The notes under the pieces: model-generated
The model's input: only the letters and a program-made list of their open reading frames with translations
The model's database searches: none
Told to the model about the DNA's origin: nothing
In this document: positions 1 through 12,302 of the stretch, in pieces
Numbering within the stretch: the stretch's first letter is position 1
Layout of the letters: each line of letters starts with the position of its first letter
Made by a program: the position numbers and the translations under genes
Assembly: GCF_009547075.1 (NCBI RefSeq)
Contig: NZ_WIPH01000010.1
Span: forward strand, 1-64,000
Reading direction: 5' to 3'
Source: Gluconobacter aidae
GTDB lineage: Bacteria; Pseudomonadota; Alphaproteobacteria; Acetobacterales; Acetobacteraceae
Length of the DNA stretch: 64,000 nucleotides

Positions 1-206
1 GTTAAAAACTGATCGACAAGCTGATGAGGGACGCTGTCCGGTTCCTGCGTGATCGTAAACGACCCAACGACTCGCGTTTCAGTGGCACGGATCTGGCACG
101 GATTGAGGCGTTCCGACTCGGAGAAATGCGGTTTAAGCCGTACCGAACTGAACCAATGGCATGATAGTATATTGGGGATAAAATTGCAGTTTATCGCCGT
201 TTCAGA

Positions 207-281
207 TGGTGGGCGCGACAGGGATTGAACCTGTGACCCCTGCCGTGTGAAGGCAGTGCTCTACCGCTGAGCTACGCGCCC
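207..281 (-). tRNA. tRNA-Val (anticodon CAC)
   Basis: Read on the minus strand this folds as a full cloverleaf: acceptor arms GGGCGCG and CGCGCCC, D arm GCTC/GAGC, anticodon stem CTGCC/GGCAG around loop TTCACAC, and a T arm with loop TTCAATC. The anticodon is CAC, which reads the valine codon GUG. The 3' CCA is encoded at 207-209. Confidence 0.95.
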
Positions 282-295
282 ATCCGTGGGACGGG

Positions 296-324
296 CTTCT
301 AGCAAGGTGCTGTTTTTCTGACAA
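296..324 (-). promoter_or_regulatory. Likely promoter of tRNA-Val
   Basis: On the minus strand TTGTCA (324-319) and TAGAAG (301-296) are separated by exactly 17 nt and lie just upstream of the tRNA 5' end at 281. This is a good sigma-70-type match by eye; no transcription start is known. Confidence 0.5.
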
Positions 325-337
325 GATCTTTTTCGTA

Positions 338-365
338 GGGAACCGCATTATCCGTTGCGGTTCCC
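338..365 (-). terminator. Hairpin downstream of the unknown/ELM1 gene pair
   Basis: Perfect 10-bp inverted repeat GGGAACCGCA / TGCGGTTCCC with an 8-nt loop, 13 nt beyond the stop codon of the gene ending at 379. No long T-run follows on the minus strand, so it may terminate weakly or protect the 3' end. Confidence 0.5.
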
Positions 366-378
366 CTTTCTCGGTGGC

Positions 379-2265
379 TCAGAAGCCGAACATATGGTCC
401 AGCGAGAATGCGCCATTTCCGTTTTCCAGGCCATGATAGCCGAAGAGGCGGCAGGTCAGGTCCCGGATCAGGACGTAGCCGCCTTCCCCTGCACGATCGA
501 GGTGCGAGTCTTCAAACAGTTCGTGCGGGCGGACCATGAATGATCCGTTGGGCGCGATCCTGATGGTCGTCCGGGCAATCAGGGTCCCATTTGCGCCATG
601 GAGCAAAAGAACGGTTTCCGAAATGTCGGTCCCCTCGACGGAAGCCGGATGGATCAGGCAGCAGAAGCTTCGCAGCGTCTCCTGTCCTGCCTTCTGTCCC
701 AGTTTCAGAAAAAGCCGCGTTGTCAGGCCCGGCGGTGGGCCTGAATACGATTGCGGCTCCGAGCGCCAGGTCATGAGCGTATTGAAGATATGGGCACCAA
801 AACTGGTTTCGGCAGCGTGATCGCTCTCGCGGTTCCGATAGCGCATCAGGGCGTGGAGCCAGCCATCGGCTTCGCCGCCATCGCGGAAATCGTAGACCAG
901 ATCGGCATGACCCGGGCGATCCATCAGGGTGTGTAGTGCAACGGCCGTATCATGGTTTCGGGGCAGATTGCCCAGGAAATGCGATCCGACCTTCCCCCCC
1001 GCCTCATCAAACAGATCGAGCCTTACGGGAAGAGACTGGAGCGCCTCGGACATGGGGTTGGGCTGCAGGAAAGTTTCGAACTGCTTCGGATCCAGGATCG
1101 GAAATGGCAGCAGGAACCCACGGCCCAGCGACGGTGCAAACTGACGGATGGCGGGCTCGGGGCGCAGATCATCCCGCTCCACGTTCAGATGGGCGATGCG
1201 GGTCCGGCCGCGCTGCGTGATTTCATAGCGTGGGCGCACGAGATGCCGGCCCGAACGCAGTTCAAGCTGTGCGGGCCAGTGCAGGCCGGGAAAGAGCGCG
1301 CCAACATCCACGGCCACCGTCTCGAATGGTCCGACAGCCCGGTCGAGCGCATGCGATATGTCTTCTCCCATCCGGTTGAAGGTAATGCCTCCTGCCGGAA
1401 TGGTGGTCGCGTGGCTGTTCTGTACCCAGACGATCAGCGTCTCGTCGGGCTCAGGGGCCGGAAGCGTCGCGTAACGCACGGAAGGCCAAGCATTGGCATC
1501 ATGTGTGACGGAGAGGCTCGGGTCGCCGTTTTTACCCCAGCTGTCGAGGGCATATTTGACGACGTCATGTCCGCGCGCGCCCAGAACATGGATGAAAAGC
1601 TGTCCCGTAAATTCCGGCAGATCAAAGCGACGCCGGATATCGGCGCTGTCGATCGTGATCCCTGCCCCGGCTTCAGTAACCGGCTGTTCCCACTGGGCCA
1701 GGACCTTGCCCGCTCCGTCATAAAGCCGCATCCAGTAACGCAGATTCTCCGCGGCATAACTGGACCAGTAGTTGGCGGTCACGATCCGGCAGGAAAACTG
1801 TTCCGTCTCGCGGAAGAAGGCGAAGTTGGTCGCGAAGTTCAGCTTGTCCAGATAGGGACGACCGGCAACCAGCATCTCGTCCGGCAGGCGTGCCGGGGCG
1901 AGCGTGTAAAGATCCCGGCCGTTCTGAAGCCCCTTCAGTCGGGTCCGCATCTTGGCGTCTTCAAAGGACAGGGCAAGGATGGCATCCGCTTCGGTCGCGG
2001 GCAGGTCCACGAGCGCACGAAGTGTTCCGCCAAAACCGTCCGGCTGTTCCACCCGCTCCGTATCATGAACATAGACGCAGGCCGGTTTCAGGCCCGGATA
2101 GAGCGCGGCCAGTGTGCGGACAGCGTCATCCGGATCGTAGACAGCCAGCGTCCGCCCTGCGAATTCGGCTTCCATCCGGACGAGTGCTTCCGCGGCCAGC
2201 GGATGCGCCAGCGCCTTGTACAGAACATTGCCACCCTGCGGACCAAAGGTGCGGATATCGAGCAT
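379..2265 (-). CDS. Unknown protein of about four beta-rich repeats
   Basis: A 628-residue protein that I do not recognise. It has no signal peptide or membrane segment, so it is probably cytoplasmic. Residues 1-130 look alpha/beta. From about residue 150 onward there are roughly four copies of a beta-strand-rich unit (about 150-260, 270-365, 380-495, 512-628), each with an early strand such as LRYWMRLYDGAGKV or VRLDLFDEAGGKV and each ending in a motif with a histidine: SLSVTH255, TRIAH359, TSFGAH492 and SLDH624. It starts 12 bp after the ELM1-family gene on the same strand and is probably cotranscribed and functionally linked with it. The repeat reading is by eye and no function is assigned. 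Confidence 0.8.
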   Translation of the reverse strand: MLDIRTFGPQGGNVLYKALAHPLAAEALVRMEAEFAGRTLAVYDPDDAVRTLAALYPGLKPACVYVHDTERVEQPDGFGGTLRALVDLPATEADAILALSFEDAKMRTRLKGLQNGRDLYTLAPARLPDEMLVAGRPYLDKLNFATNFAFFRETEQFSCRIVTANYWSSYAAENLRYWMRLYDGAGKVLAQWEQPVTEAGAGITIDSADIRRRFDLPEFTGQLFIHVLGARGHDVVKYALDSWGKNGDPSLSVTHDANAWPSVRYATLPAPEPDETLIVWVQNSHATTIPAGGITFNRMGEDISHALDRAVGPFETVAVDVGALFPGLHWPAQLELRSGRHLVRPRYEITQRGRTRIAHLNVERDDLRPEPAIRQFAPSLGRGFLLPFPILDPKQFETFLQPNPMSEALQSLPVRLDLFDEAGGKVGSHFLGNLPRNHDTAVALHTLMDRPGHADLVYDFRDGGEADGWLHALMRYRNRESDHAAETSFGAHIFNTLMTWRSEPQSYSGPPPGLTTRLFLKLGQKAGQETLRSFCCLIHPASVEGTDISETVLLLHGANGTLIARTTIRIAPNGSFMVRPHELFEDSHLDRAGEGGYVLIRDLTCRLFGYHGLENGNGAFSLDHMFGF

Positions 2266-2277
2266 ACAGGGGCCCTT

Positions 2278-3210
2278 TCAGAGCTTCAGACGTCGGCGCA
2301 TTTCTCTCGCCACGAGGGGGGTATCGTCAAGCGGCATGACATCCCACGGACCCTGTGCCGGATCGAACCACTTAACCCGCCCGGCGTCCTCAAGCGTTTT
2401 TACAAAGCGTGAAATCCGGCTGGAGCGGCCTGGAAGCGGGAAAACCAGGACCGGGGCAGAGGTCGCAACGGCTTCGGAAATCATCGAGACACTGTCTGTC
2501 GTGACAGCAATCATGTCCGCACAGGCCAGCATGCCCATATAAGGATTGTCGTCACCACTACCTGTCAGAACGGCAATGCCATGAGGCTCCAGCCGTTCGC
2601 GAAAAACGGCCACGGCAGCGGGATCGGTCCGGCGCGATGGGGTAAGGACGGCCTGCATGGCGTTGCGCTTCGTGAAAGTGATGATCCCGTCCGCCATCCG
2701 CTCCGCTTCAACCGGTCCCAGCGAGAAGCGACCATTGGCGCCGCCGACCAGAATGGACAGCAGCGGCCGTGCGTTCTGTTTCAGCCGCTCTTCCCATTCG
2801 GTCCGTGCCACAGCGAGCTTCTGTGGTGTGACGGGATGCAGTGCATTGCGCGAAATCAGGACGTTCGGTCCGCTGATCCCGTCATGCGTGTTGGCGATCA
2901 CGAGGTCGAACGTGCTGACCGGCATGCGCGGGTTCTGGATCTGCACGACCGGCAGACCCTCGCGCCGGGCCACTGCCCTGCCGATGACGCCCCCTGTCCC
3001 GCCGATGCAGATGATGAGGCGCGTGTCTTCGGGAATCCTGATCGGATCGACCCGGCGCAGCGGAGAGGGCCAGTAACGCGACGGAAAACGCGACCAGAAA
3101 GGCTGGATGCGTACCGGCCGGAAATCCCATTCCAGACCGGCCTTTTCGGCCAGCCCCGCCCCCTGCGCCCGCATGCCGGCGAAGTCCTCTGCGATGATGA
3201 TGGCCTTCAT
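2278..3210 (-). CDS. ELM1 (mitochondrial fission) family protein
   Basis: A 310-residue protein of the ELM1 family, named after a plant mitochondrial fission factor. The bacterial members have no settled function; the fold is thought to be GT-B-like, inferred from glycine-rich turns and the C-terminal donor-site-like motif. Visible landmarks are CIGGTGG near residue 70, a central SILVGGANGRFSL and a C-terminal TTDSVSMISEA. The ATG at 3210 is chosen because GGAG lies 7 nt upstream and homologous sequence begins there (MKAIIIAEDF). It leads a two-gene unit with the unknown repeat protein and is divergent from the DEAD-box helicase across 62 bp. Confidence 0.8.
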   Translation of the reverse strand: MKAIIIAEDFAGMRAQGAGLAEKAGLEWDFRPVRIQPFWSRFPSRYWPSPLRRVDPIRIPEDTRLIICIGGTGGVIGRAVARREGLPVVQIQNPRMPVSTFDLVIANTHDGISGPNVLISRNALHPVTPQKLAVARTEWEERLKQNARPLLSILVGGANGRFSLGPVEAERMADGIITFTKRNAMQAVLTPSRRTDPAAVAVFRERLEPHGIAVLTGSGDDNPYMGMLACADMIAVTTDSVSMISEAVATSAPVLVFPLPGRSSRISRFVKTLEDAGRVKWFDPAQGPWDVMPLDDTPLVAREMRRRLKL

Positions 3211-3272
3211 GAGGGAACTCCGCAAAAAAGAAGGTATTTCCCGAACTGCGGGAAATTTGGCAAGAAGCGCAT

Positions 3273-4466
3273 ATGACAACGTCCCAGCCGCGCCCTGCCT
3301 CGCCGACCGCAACGCCAGATACTTCTAATTCCGGGCCTGCTCCCGGCTTCGAGGAGCTTGGGCTGATTGCGCCCCTGCTGGCAACTCTTGCCCAGGCCGG
3401 ACACAAACGTCCGAGCCTGATCCAGGTACAGGCCATCCCTCCTCTGCTGGAGGGCAAGGACGTTCTGGTCGGCTCCCAGACGGGCAGCGGCAAGACCGCC
3501 GCTTTCGTGCTGCCCATGCTCCAGAAGCTTACGGAAGCCGGTCCGGCTCCCGGCCCCCGTGCGCTCATTCTGGAGCCTACCCGCGAGCTTGCTGCCCAGA
3601 CCGCGGCCGTCTGCCGTCAGCTCGGGCGTCGGCTCTCCCTGAAAACGCGCGTTATCTGTGGCGGGACCTCCCGCGAGCAGCAGGTCCAGTCCGTCAGAGA
3701 TGGCGTGGATATCATCGTTGCGACCCATGGCCGTCTTCTGGATCTGGTCATGCAGGCCGATCTCGTTCTGGAACATCTGACCTATCTGGTTCTGGATGAG
3801 GCAGACCGGCTGCTGGATGAGGATTTTTCCGCCAGCATGACAGCGCTGACCCCCTATTTTCCGGACCAGCCGCCCCAGACTGTTTTCTGCTCGGCCACAC
3901 TGCCCGAGCCGGTCATGGATCTGGCCAGGCGTGTGACCCGCAATCCCGTTCGCGTGGAAATCGCGGCGGAATCCTTTACGCCCAAGAATATCCGTCAGCG
4001 GGCGATTTTTGTGGAGAAGGACGACAAACCCGAGACCGTTGCCCGTCTTCTGAAGCATTTCGAAGGCCGCAGCATCGTTTTCGCCCGGACGAAAAACACG
4101 GTGGACGCGCTCGCCAAAACCCTGCGCCGGCATAATCTGCGAGTCGAAACCCTGCATGGCGACCGGACGCAGGGTGCCCGCAACAAGGCGCTTGATCTGT
4201 TCCGTCAGGGGCGTGTTCCCGTACTGGTCACGACCGATATCGCCTCGCGTGGTCTCGATATCCCGGATGTGGATCTCGTCATCAACATGGACATGCCCGA
4301 AACGCCGGAAGCCTATGTGCATCGTATCGGTCGGACGGCTCGCGCTGGCCGCAAGGGCGTGGCGTTCTCGCTGATCAATATCGACGAGCGCACGTTTCTG
4401 CGCGATGTCGAAAAGCATATCGGCTACCGCGTCCGGATCGCGACGGAAGACTCGCTGGACCGCTAG
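3273..4466 (+). CDS. DEAD-box ATP-dependent RNA helicase
   Basis: A 397-residue RhlE-like RNA helicase core with little extension. A Q motif precedes motif I GSQTGSGKT (67-75); then PTRELAAQ (102-109), DEAD (175-178), SAT (207-209), TDIASRGLDIP (321-331) and HRIGRTARAG (350-359). These bind and hydrolyse ATP to unwind short RNA duplexes, typically in ribosome assembly or RNA decay. The protein lacks the long basic C-terminal tail of many RhlE or CsdA proteins, so the exact subfamily is uncertain. Its stop overlaps the convergent glycosyltransferase stop by 4 bp. Confidence 0.93.
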   Translation: MTTSQPRPASPTATPDTSNSGPAPGFEELGLIAPLLATLAQAGHKRPSLIQVQAIPPLLEGKDVLVGSQTGSGKTAAFVLPMLQKLTEAGPAPGPRALILEPTRELAAQTAAVCRQLGRRLSLKTRVICGGTSREQQVQSVRDGVDIIVATHGRLLDLVMQADLVLEHLTYLVLDEADRLLDEDFSASMTALTPYFPDQPPQTVFCSATLPEPVMDLARRVTRNPVRVEIAAESFTPKNIRQRAIFVEKDDKPETVARLLKHFEGRSIVFARTKNTVDALAKTLRRHNLRVETLHGDRTQGARNKALDLFRQGRVPVLVTTDIASRGLDIPDVDLVINMDMPETPEAYVHRIGRTARAGRKGVAFSLINIDERTFLRDVEKHIGYRVRIATEDSLDR

Positions 4467-5539
4467 GACATCTTACGGCTGGCGCGAATATCCCTCGCCA
4501 GATTTTCCCATTCCTGCCCGCTATCGACCTGCGGGCGAACGGGTGGAGGCGCCTCAAGGATAGTCTCCAGCGCTGTCGCAATCGCCATCGGTTCCGGCAC
4601 GCACAGAACGGCCTGCGCATCGCCCGAAAACTGCTCCACCAGCCCTCCGACCCTGGTCGCCACGACATGGCGCCCGCTGGCAATCGCCATGGCCCCGACG
4701 CCACTCTGGGAGGCTTCACGATAGGGCAGCACCACGATGTCGGCCCATGCGATGAGTCGGGGAAGTTCATCTTCCGCGACCCAGCGGTTCTCGACCCTGA
4801 CCTGCGCCAGTGCCGCAAGTCGCCCCAGTTCCGGGCTTTCAGGCCCCTGTCCCACAACCCGACATTCGAAATCACGCCCGACATGCGGCAAAGCTTCCGC
4901 CAGCAGGTCCAGCCCCTTGTAGGGCAACAGGCGGCCAAACATCAGGATGCGCGGGGCTCCCTCATGGGTGAATGGTGGCGCGGCTGCTCCCCCAATAAAC
5001 GGTGGGTGAGCCAAGGCGACGACGGGACAGCCTACGGCATCCGGCCCGGATTTCAGCTCGTCGGCGACATGACGGCTGAATGTGACGATCTGGTCGGCCT
5101 GACAGATCAGCCTGCGTTGCAGAAATGCCTGAAAAGGATAACCGTCTCCAGGATGAGGCTGCGCGTCGTGGACAATCACTACGATCCGCACGCCAGCCCG
5201 ACGCAGCACATGCGTCATCAGCAGATCCAGAGGTCCCGGCATCGCACAGATCGCTACGTCTGGACGGAAGTCCCTCACAATCCGTCCCAGCTGGTGCAGA
5301 AATCCAGGCGCCGTCAGCAGGCGCCCCACCAGCCCCTGGATGGAGCTGTAGGTCGCAACTTTCACGATCGTGTCCGGAGCATTCCGGCTCTGAAGGATTT
5401 CCGCCCGATCCGACAGACAGAGCAGGACATCCGTATCGGGCAGCCGTCTCAGCCCATCCGCCAGATCCACGGCAATCCGTGGCCCGGCTCCCCGCCGCCC
5501 CCATTGCCACACAAGAATGCGTTCGGCAGGTTTCGTCAC
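4463..5539 (-). CDS. Glycosyltransferase, GT4-like
   Basis: A 358-residue GT-B glycosyltransferase. The C-terminal half shows the GT4 pattern: the strand RILMFGRLLPYKGLDLL (retaining-family nucleotide-sugar side) followed by LPYREASQSGVGAMAIASG, matching the E-x7-E-like acceptor/donor region although the second acidic residue is replaced. Acceptor and sugar cannot be read from sequence. The GTG at 5539 is chosen because it overlaps the upstream glycosyltransferase stop as GTGA and homology starts at TKPAERILVWQWGRRG. The two genes are therefore translationally coupled and probably act in one surface-glycan pathway. Confidence 0.85.
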   Translation of the reverse strand: MTKPAERILVWQWGRRGAGPRIAVDLADGLRRLPDTDVLLCLSDRAEILQSRNAPDTIVKVATYSSIQGLVGRLLTAPGFLHQLGRIVRDFRPDVAICAMPGPLDLLMTHVLRRAGVRIVVIVHDAQPHPGDGYPFQAFLQRRLICQADQIVTFSRHVADELKSGPDAVGCPVVALAHPPFIGGAAAPPFTHEGAPRILMFGRLLPYKGLDLLAEALPHVGRDFECRVVGQGPESPELGRLAALAQVRVENRWVAEDELPRLIAWADIVVLPYREASQSGVGAMAIASGRHVVATRVGGLVEQFSGDAQAVLCVPEPMAIATALETILEAPPPVRPQVDSGQEWENLARDIRASRKMS

Positions 5540-6729
5540 GACCTGATCCCAACCGCCAAAGCCGCTTCCCGTAGTGTCGCACCGTTCAGGCGGGTGGCGA
5601 TCCTGTGCCTTGCGTTCGCTCCAAGGCAGGACCGCAACTCCGGATCCGCCGCCGCACTCCGCAGGGCCTGCACAGCGGCATCCCTGTCGGGAAGTGCCCA
5701 TTTTGTATCCGGCATGTCCCAGATTCCGCGTGGATCCCGTGCCGGAACCAGCGCGTAGGGGACCGGCAGACCGCACGTCCCGTCCAGAAACTCCGTCGTT
5801 GCCGACCAGTCCGTTGCAATCACGCACCGTCCCAGCGCCATGGCTTCCGCCACGACCAGCCCGAACCCTTCACTACGATGGAGGGACAGTACGATATCTG
5901 CACAGACCGTCAGGGCAAGCCGGTCCGCGCCGCTGAGCTGCCCGGTCTCGATCCGGATATTGGGCGCTCCGTCGGTAGCCGCCCGGATCTCCGCCAGATC
6001 GTCAGGATAATGTTCGGTATGGCCGATCTTCATGAGCAGCAGCCGGTCTGAACGCTCGCCGAAGGCAGCGCGAAACGCCTCGATCGTCTCGATCGGACTT
6101 TTGCGCACCATGCTGGAAGACAGGCTGAACGAAACCAGGACAATCACGCAGTCTTCCGGCAGCCCGAAGGATGCCCGATCGCGGTCTGAGGGTTTCTGCT
6201 CCGCAAGGCCCACAGGATGCTCGACGACCCGGACGGGGCGCCCCAGTTCGCGAAAAGCCTGAGCGGTAAAATGCGACGGAGCCCAGATTTCATGGACATG
6301 GCGGCGTGCGTGCCGCCAGGTCTGTGGCACGACAGGAAGTTCCCACGCCCAGTATCCGATGATCCGCCGTCCGGTTCTCAGCCATCGGGGCATAAAAAGC
6401 TGCACATAAGGCAGCATCGGTGCATTGACGTGCATTACCAGCGGCGCTCCCGGCCCCGTCGCGTCGCCTTCAAGAACGCGCCGGTCGATGTCCCACGTCG
6501 CGCAGGGGATGCCCATGTCCCGCAGTGCCCGGACCATCAGGCGCGCTCCCTCGCCCAGTCCCGAACTGCGGCTGAACTCTCCCGCCACGATCATCCCATA
6601 TGCCGGAACAATTCTGTGCGGCCTGAGCGCAGGAGATGCGAGCGCCGTGGCCCACGCGAAAAACCGCCTGCGGGATCCGGCAGGAAGCCGCTGCCACAAT
6701 TTGTGAAAAAGGGAGAGAGACTGTTTCAT
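5536..6729 (-). CDS. Glycosyltransferase, GT4-like
   Basis: A 397-residue GT-B enzyme. Near the N-terminus EFSRSSGLGEGARL resembles the acceptor-side glycine loop of GT4 enzymes, and the C-terminal half carries HRSEGFGLVVAEAMALG, a clear E-x7-E motif for nucleotide-sugar binding. It leads the pair with the gene at 4463-5539 (4-bp overlap). The ATG at 6729 gives a normal N-terminus (MKQSLSLFHK); an in-frame GTG at 6774 would add 15 residues but has no better ribosome site. The product is probably cytoplasmic or membrane-peripheral. Substrate unknown. Confidence 0.87.
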   Translation of the reverse strand: MKQSLSLFHKLWQRLPAGSRRRFFAWATALASPALRPHRIVPAYGMIVAGEFSRSSGLGEGARLMVRALRDMGIPCATWDIDRRVLEGDATGPGAPLVMHVNAPMLPYVQLFMPRWLRTGRRIIGYWAWELPVVPQTWRHARRHVHEIWAPSHFTAQAFRELGRPVRVVEHPVGLAEQKPSDRDRASFGLPEDCVIVLVSFSLSSSMVRKSPIETIEAFRAAFGERSDRLLLMKIGHTEHYPDDLAEIRAATDGAPNIRIETGQLSGADRLALTVCADIVLSLHRSEGFGLVVAEAMALGRCVIATDWSATTEFLDGTCGLPVPYALVPARDPRGIWDMPDTKWALPDRDAAVQALRSAAADPELRSCLGANARHRIATRLNGATLREAALAVGIRS

Positions 6730-7029
6730 CGTCCGTTCATGTGCCGTCTGTACCTGGAGCGTGACCGTGGACACGGGCCGTAATCCGCGAAAAACCGGGC
6801 AGAGTACGAAAAAGGGACGCGCCAGACCAACCTCGGCGAAATGTGACTCTCTTCAGGCCCGGACGAAGAAAAAGGCAGCATTCCCTCTCTGGCGAGCCGT
6901 CCCCAACGTGCTTACACTACAACCCATGACCGATCCATGTCCTATGCTCCCCGGTGCAGGTATGGCTCCGCCGGACGACCGGGCGGGGAGCTGCTGGTTC
7001 TGTCCTGTTCCGTCGGGTTTCCGGGGATC
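6730..7029. other. Divergent intergenic region
   Basis: This 300-bp stretch separates the glycosyltransferase pair (minus) from the aspartoacylase-family gene (plus) and should hold both promoters. No convincing -35/-10 pair, RNA gene or repeat was seen. Part of it may be coding if the hydrolase starts at the in-frame ATG at 6937 instead of 7030. Confidence 0.5.
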
Positions 7030-8079
7030 ATGAGCTGCAAGGCGGGACAGCGGCACCATCCGCTCCGGATCCGTCAGCCCCGCCTGTCGGAAACATTGCC
7101 GGGATTCGGTCGTCCGCCCCTGGCCTTCAAGGTGGCCCTCCTCCCTCCCGATCTTTCACCATGGCGCGCGCCGCCTTCGGGTGTGCCCGGCGTCTGGATT
7201 TTCGATTCGGGACGTTCCGGGCCCGAGATCGTCATTACGGCGATTGTACACGGGAACGAATATGCAGGCGGCTGGGCGCTGGAAAATCTGCGGAAACAGG
7301 GACCAGACCTCATATCGGGTCGTTTGACGCTGATTGTCGCCAATCTGGAGGCGTTTGATCGATTCGATGCGGCCAATCCGGTCATGTCCCGTCATGTCGA
7401 TGAGGATCTCAACCGCCTGTGGCACAACACGCGCCTGAACAGCCGTGAACATTCCAGAGAACTTGAGCGCGCCCGCAGACTTCAGCCCTATATCGCACGG
7501 GCTGACCTGCTTCTGGATCTTCACTCAACACTCTGGCCCTCCGCTCCCCTGTTCATCGCTCCGCCCCGGCAACGTTCCGCCGAATTCGCCTGTGCTCTGG
7601 CCGGCGGCCAGAAACTTCCCCAGACTGTTCTGACGGATCTCGGGCATCACGGCGGATCACGGCTGATCGAGCATGCGCATTTCATGTCGCCGGGCGGCAC
7701 CGGACGCAGTTGTCTGCTGGAAGCAGGCCCTCACTGGGACCCGGTCACCGTTACAGTCATGGAAAATGCGATTTCCCGCCTGCTGGCAGAGGCTGAAACC
7801 ATCCATCTCAGCGGACAGGCGACCCATGAGTCCTGTCCCCCCGAAATGGCGGTGGTGACGGACAACATCATTGCCCGCAATGCGGATTTCAGTTTCATCA
7901 GGCCATGGGAGGGCGGGATCACCATTCCCAAGGCGGGAACCCCCCTCGCCCATGACGGGCATGACCTGATCTACACACCCTATGACGAGTGCCTGCTGAT
8001 CATGCCCAATCTGCGTCCCCGTCGGGGACAGCTCGCGGTCCGTCTCGCCAAGCGAACCGCGGCACCGCTCAGATCTTAG
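7030..8079 (+). CDS. Succinylglutamate desuccinylase/aspartoacylase family hydrolase
   Basis: A 349-residue zinc amidohydrolase-like protein of the AstE/AspA (M14-related) superfamily. HGNE supplies the first two zinc ligands, DLNRLW follows, and LLLDLHST supplies the third histidine; SCLLEAG holds the likely catalytic glutamate. Family members cleave N-acyl amino acids, but the substrate here is unknown and it does not sit in an arginine-degradation operon. Start choice is uncertain: ATG 7030 follows GGGG, whereas ATG 6937 would add 31 residues of low-complexity sequence. The stop overlaps the convergent glyA stop by 4 bp. Confidence 0.8.
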   Translation: MSCKAGQRHHPLRIRQPRLSETLPGFGRPPLAFKVALLPPDLSPWRAPPSGVPGVWIFDSGRSGPEIVITAIVHGNEYAGGWALENLRKQGPDLISGRLTLIVANLEAFDRFDAANPVMSRHVDEDLNRLWHNTRLNSREHSRELERARRLQPYIARADLLLDLHSTLWPSAPLFIAPPRQRSAEFACALAGGQKLPQTVLTDLGHHGGSRLIEHAHFMSPGGTGRSCLLEAGPHWDPVTVTVMENAISRLLAEAETIHLSGQATHESCPPEMAVVTDNIIARNADFSFIRPWEGGITIPKAGTPLAHDGHDLIYTPYDECLLIMPNLRPRRGQLAVRLAKRTAAPLRS

Positions 8080-9380
8080 GCTGACGCGCGATCATAAATA
8101 GGGAAGCGGCGGCACAGGGCCTTCACTTCCTCATGCACGCGGGCCGTCACGGCCTCGGCGTTGTGCTCTTCAAGAGCCGCCGTCAGCACTTCGTCGATCA
8201 TGCGACCGATGTCGCGGAACTCGGCTTCTCCGAAACCACGCGCCGTCGCAGCCGGGCTGCCCAGACGGATGCCTGAAGTTACGAAGGGCTTTTCCGGATC
8301 GAACGGAATGGCGTTCTTGTTCGCCGTGATGCCGGCGAGCTCGAGGATGGCTTCGGCCAGCTTGCCCGTCACCTTCTTCGGACGCAGATCCACGAGGATC
8401 AGATGGCTGTCCGTGCCGCCCGTGACGATGTCGAAGCCGCGATTCTGAAGCTCGTCCGCCAGTGCGCGGGCATTGGCCAGAACGCGCTTCTGATAGGCCT
8501 TGAACTCATCCGAAAGGGCTTCACCGAACGCAACGGCCTTGCCTGCGATGACATGCATGAGCGGACCGCCCTGCAGCCCCGGGAACACGGCGGAGTTCAC
8601 CTTCTTCGCCAGATCAGGGTTGTTCGTCAGGATGATGCCACCACGCGGGCCACGCAGCGTCTTGTGCGTCGTGGACGTGGTGATGTCGGCAACCGGAACC
8701 GGGTTCGGATACAGGCCAGCGGCAACCAGACCGGCGAAATGCGCCATGTCCACCATCAGATACGCACCGACTTCATCGGCGATCTTCCGGAAACGGGCGA
8801 AGTCGATGACGCGCGGATAGGCGGAGCTGCCAGCCACGATGATCTTCGGCTTGTGCTCGCGGGCCAGCGCTTCCATCTGGTCGTAGTCGATCAGACCGTC
8901 TTCGGCGCGCACGCCATACTGCACGGAGTTGAACCACTTGCCCGAATAGTTCGGGGCCGCGCCATGTGTCAGATGTCCACCCGCGGCAAGGCTCAGGCCC
9001 AGAATCGTATCGCCCGGAGTGGCCAGCGCCATGAAAGCGGCCTGGTTGGCGTTGGCGCCGGAATGCGGCTGCACGTTGGCGAATTCCGCACCGAAGATCT
9101 TCTTCAGACGATCGATGGCAAGGTTCTCGACGCGATCCACATCCACGCAGCCGCCATAATAGCGCTTGCCCGGAAGCCCTTCCGCATATTTGTTCGTCAG
9201 CACTGAACCCTGCGCTTCCATGACGGCAAAGGAGGCCATGTTCTCCGAAGCGATGAGCTCGATGCCATCCTGCTGGCGCGTCAGCTCCTCGTTCAGGATG
9301 GTGGCAACTTCGGCATCAACCTCCTTGAGGGGGGCATGAAAGAAACGATTCAGCGTGGACTGGCTGGCGTGTTCCGACAT
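8076..9380 (-). CDS. glyA: Serine hydroxymethyltransferase
   Basis: A 434-residue PLP enzyme that interconverts serine plus tetrahydrofolate with glycine plus 5,10-methylene-tetrahydrofolate, feeding one-carbon units to purine and thymidylate synthesis. The PLP-binding lysine is K240 in [12 protein letters not shown], and the N-terminal [10 protein letters not shown] and GKRYYGGC substrate motifs are intact. Length is normal for bacterial GlyA. It stands alone on the minus strand, divergent from an amino-acid permease across 92 bp, and likely contributes glycine and one-carbon units to the purine genes located 4 kb away. Confidence 0.98.
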   Translation of the reverse strand: MSEHASQSTLNRFFHAPLKEVDAEVATILNEELTRQQDGIELIASENMASFAVMEAQGSVLTNKYAEGLPGKRYYGGCVDVDRVENLAIDRLKKIFGAEFANVQPHSGANANQAAFMALATPGDTILGLSLAAGGHLTHGAAPNYSGKWFNSVQYGVRAEDGLIDYDQMEALAREHKPKIIVAGSSAYPRVIDFARFRKIADEVGAYLMVDMAHFAGLVAAGLYPNPVPVADITTSTTHKTLRGPRGGIILTNNPDLAKKVNSAVFPGLQGGPLMHVIAGKAVAFGEALSDEFKAYQKRVLANARALADELQNRGFDIVTGGTDSHLILVDLRPKKVTGKLAEAILELAGITANKNAIPFDPEKPFVTSGIRLGSPAATARGFGEAEFRDIGRMIDEVLTAALEEHNAEAVTARVHEEVKALCRRFPIYDRASA

Positions 9381-9472
9381 CGTGGTCCATTCTCCAGGGT
9401 GAGTTCGGCATGTGACTAGCCCAGATTGCCTGCCTCGGCAAAAATAATCCGCCTATCAAACGAGGATCCTTC

Positions 9473-12298
<2,826 letters not shown>

Positions 12299-12302
12299 GA
12301 GA

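Noticed and set aside
952-2412. 486-codon open frame on the plus strand
   Set aside because: Lies antisense to the 628-residue gene; composition is that of a shadow frame in GC-rich DNA and no family motif is seen.
3207-4418. 403-codon open frame on the minus strand
   Set aside because: Fully antisense to the DEAD-box helicase, whose motifs are intact.
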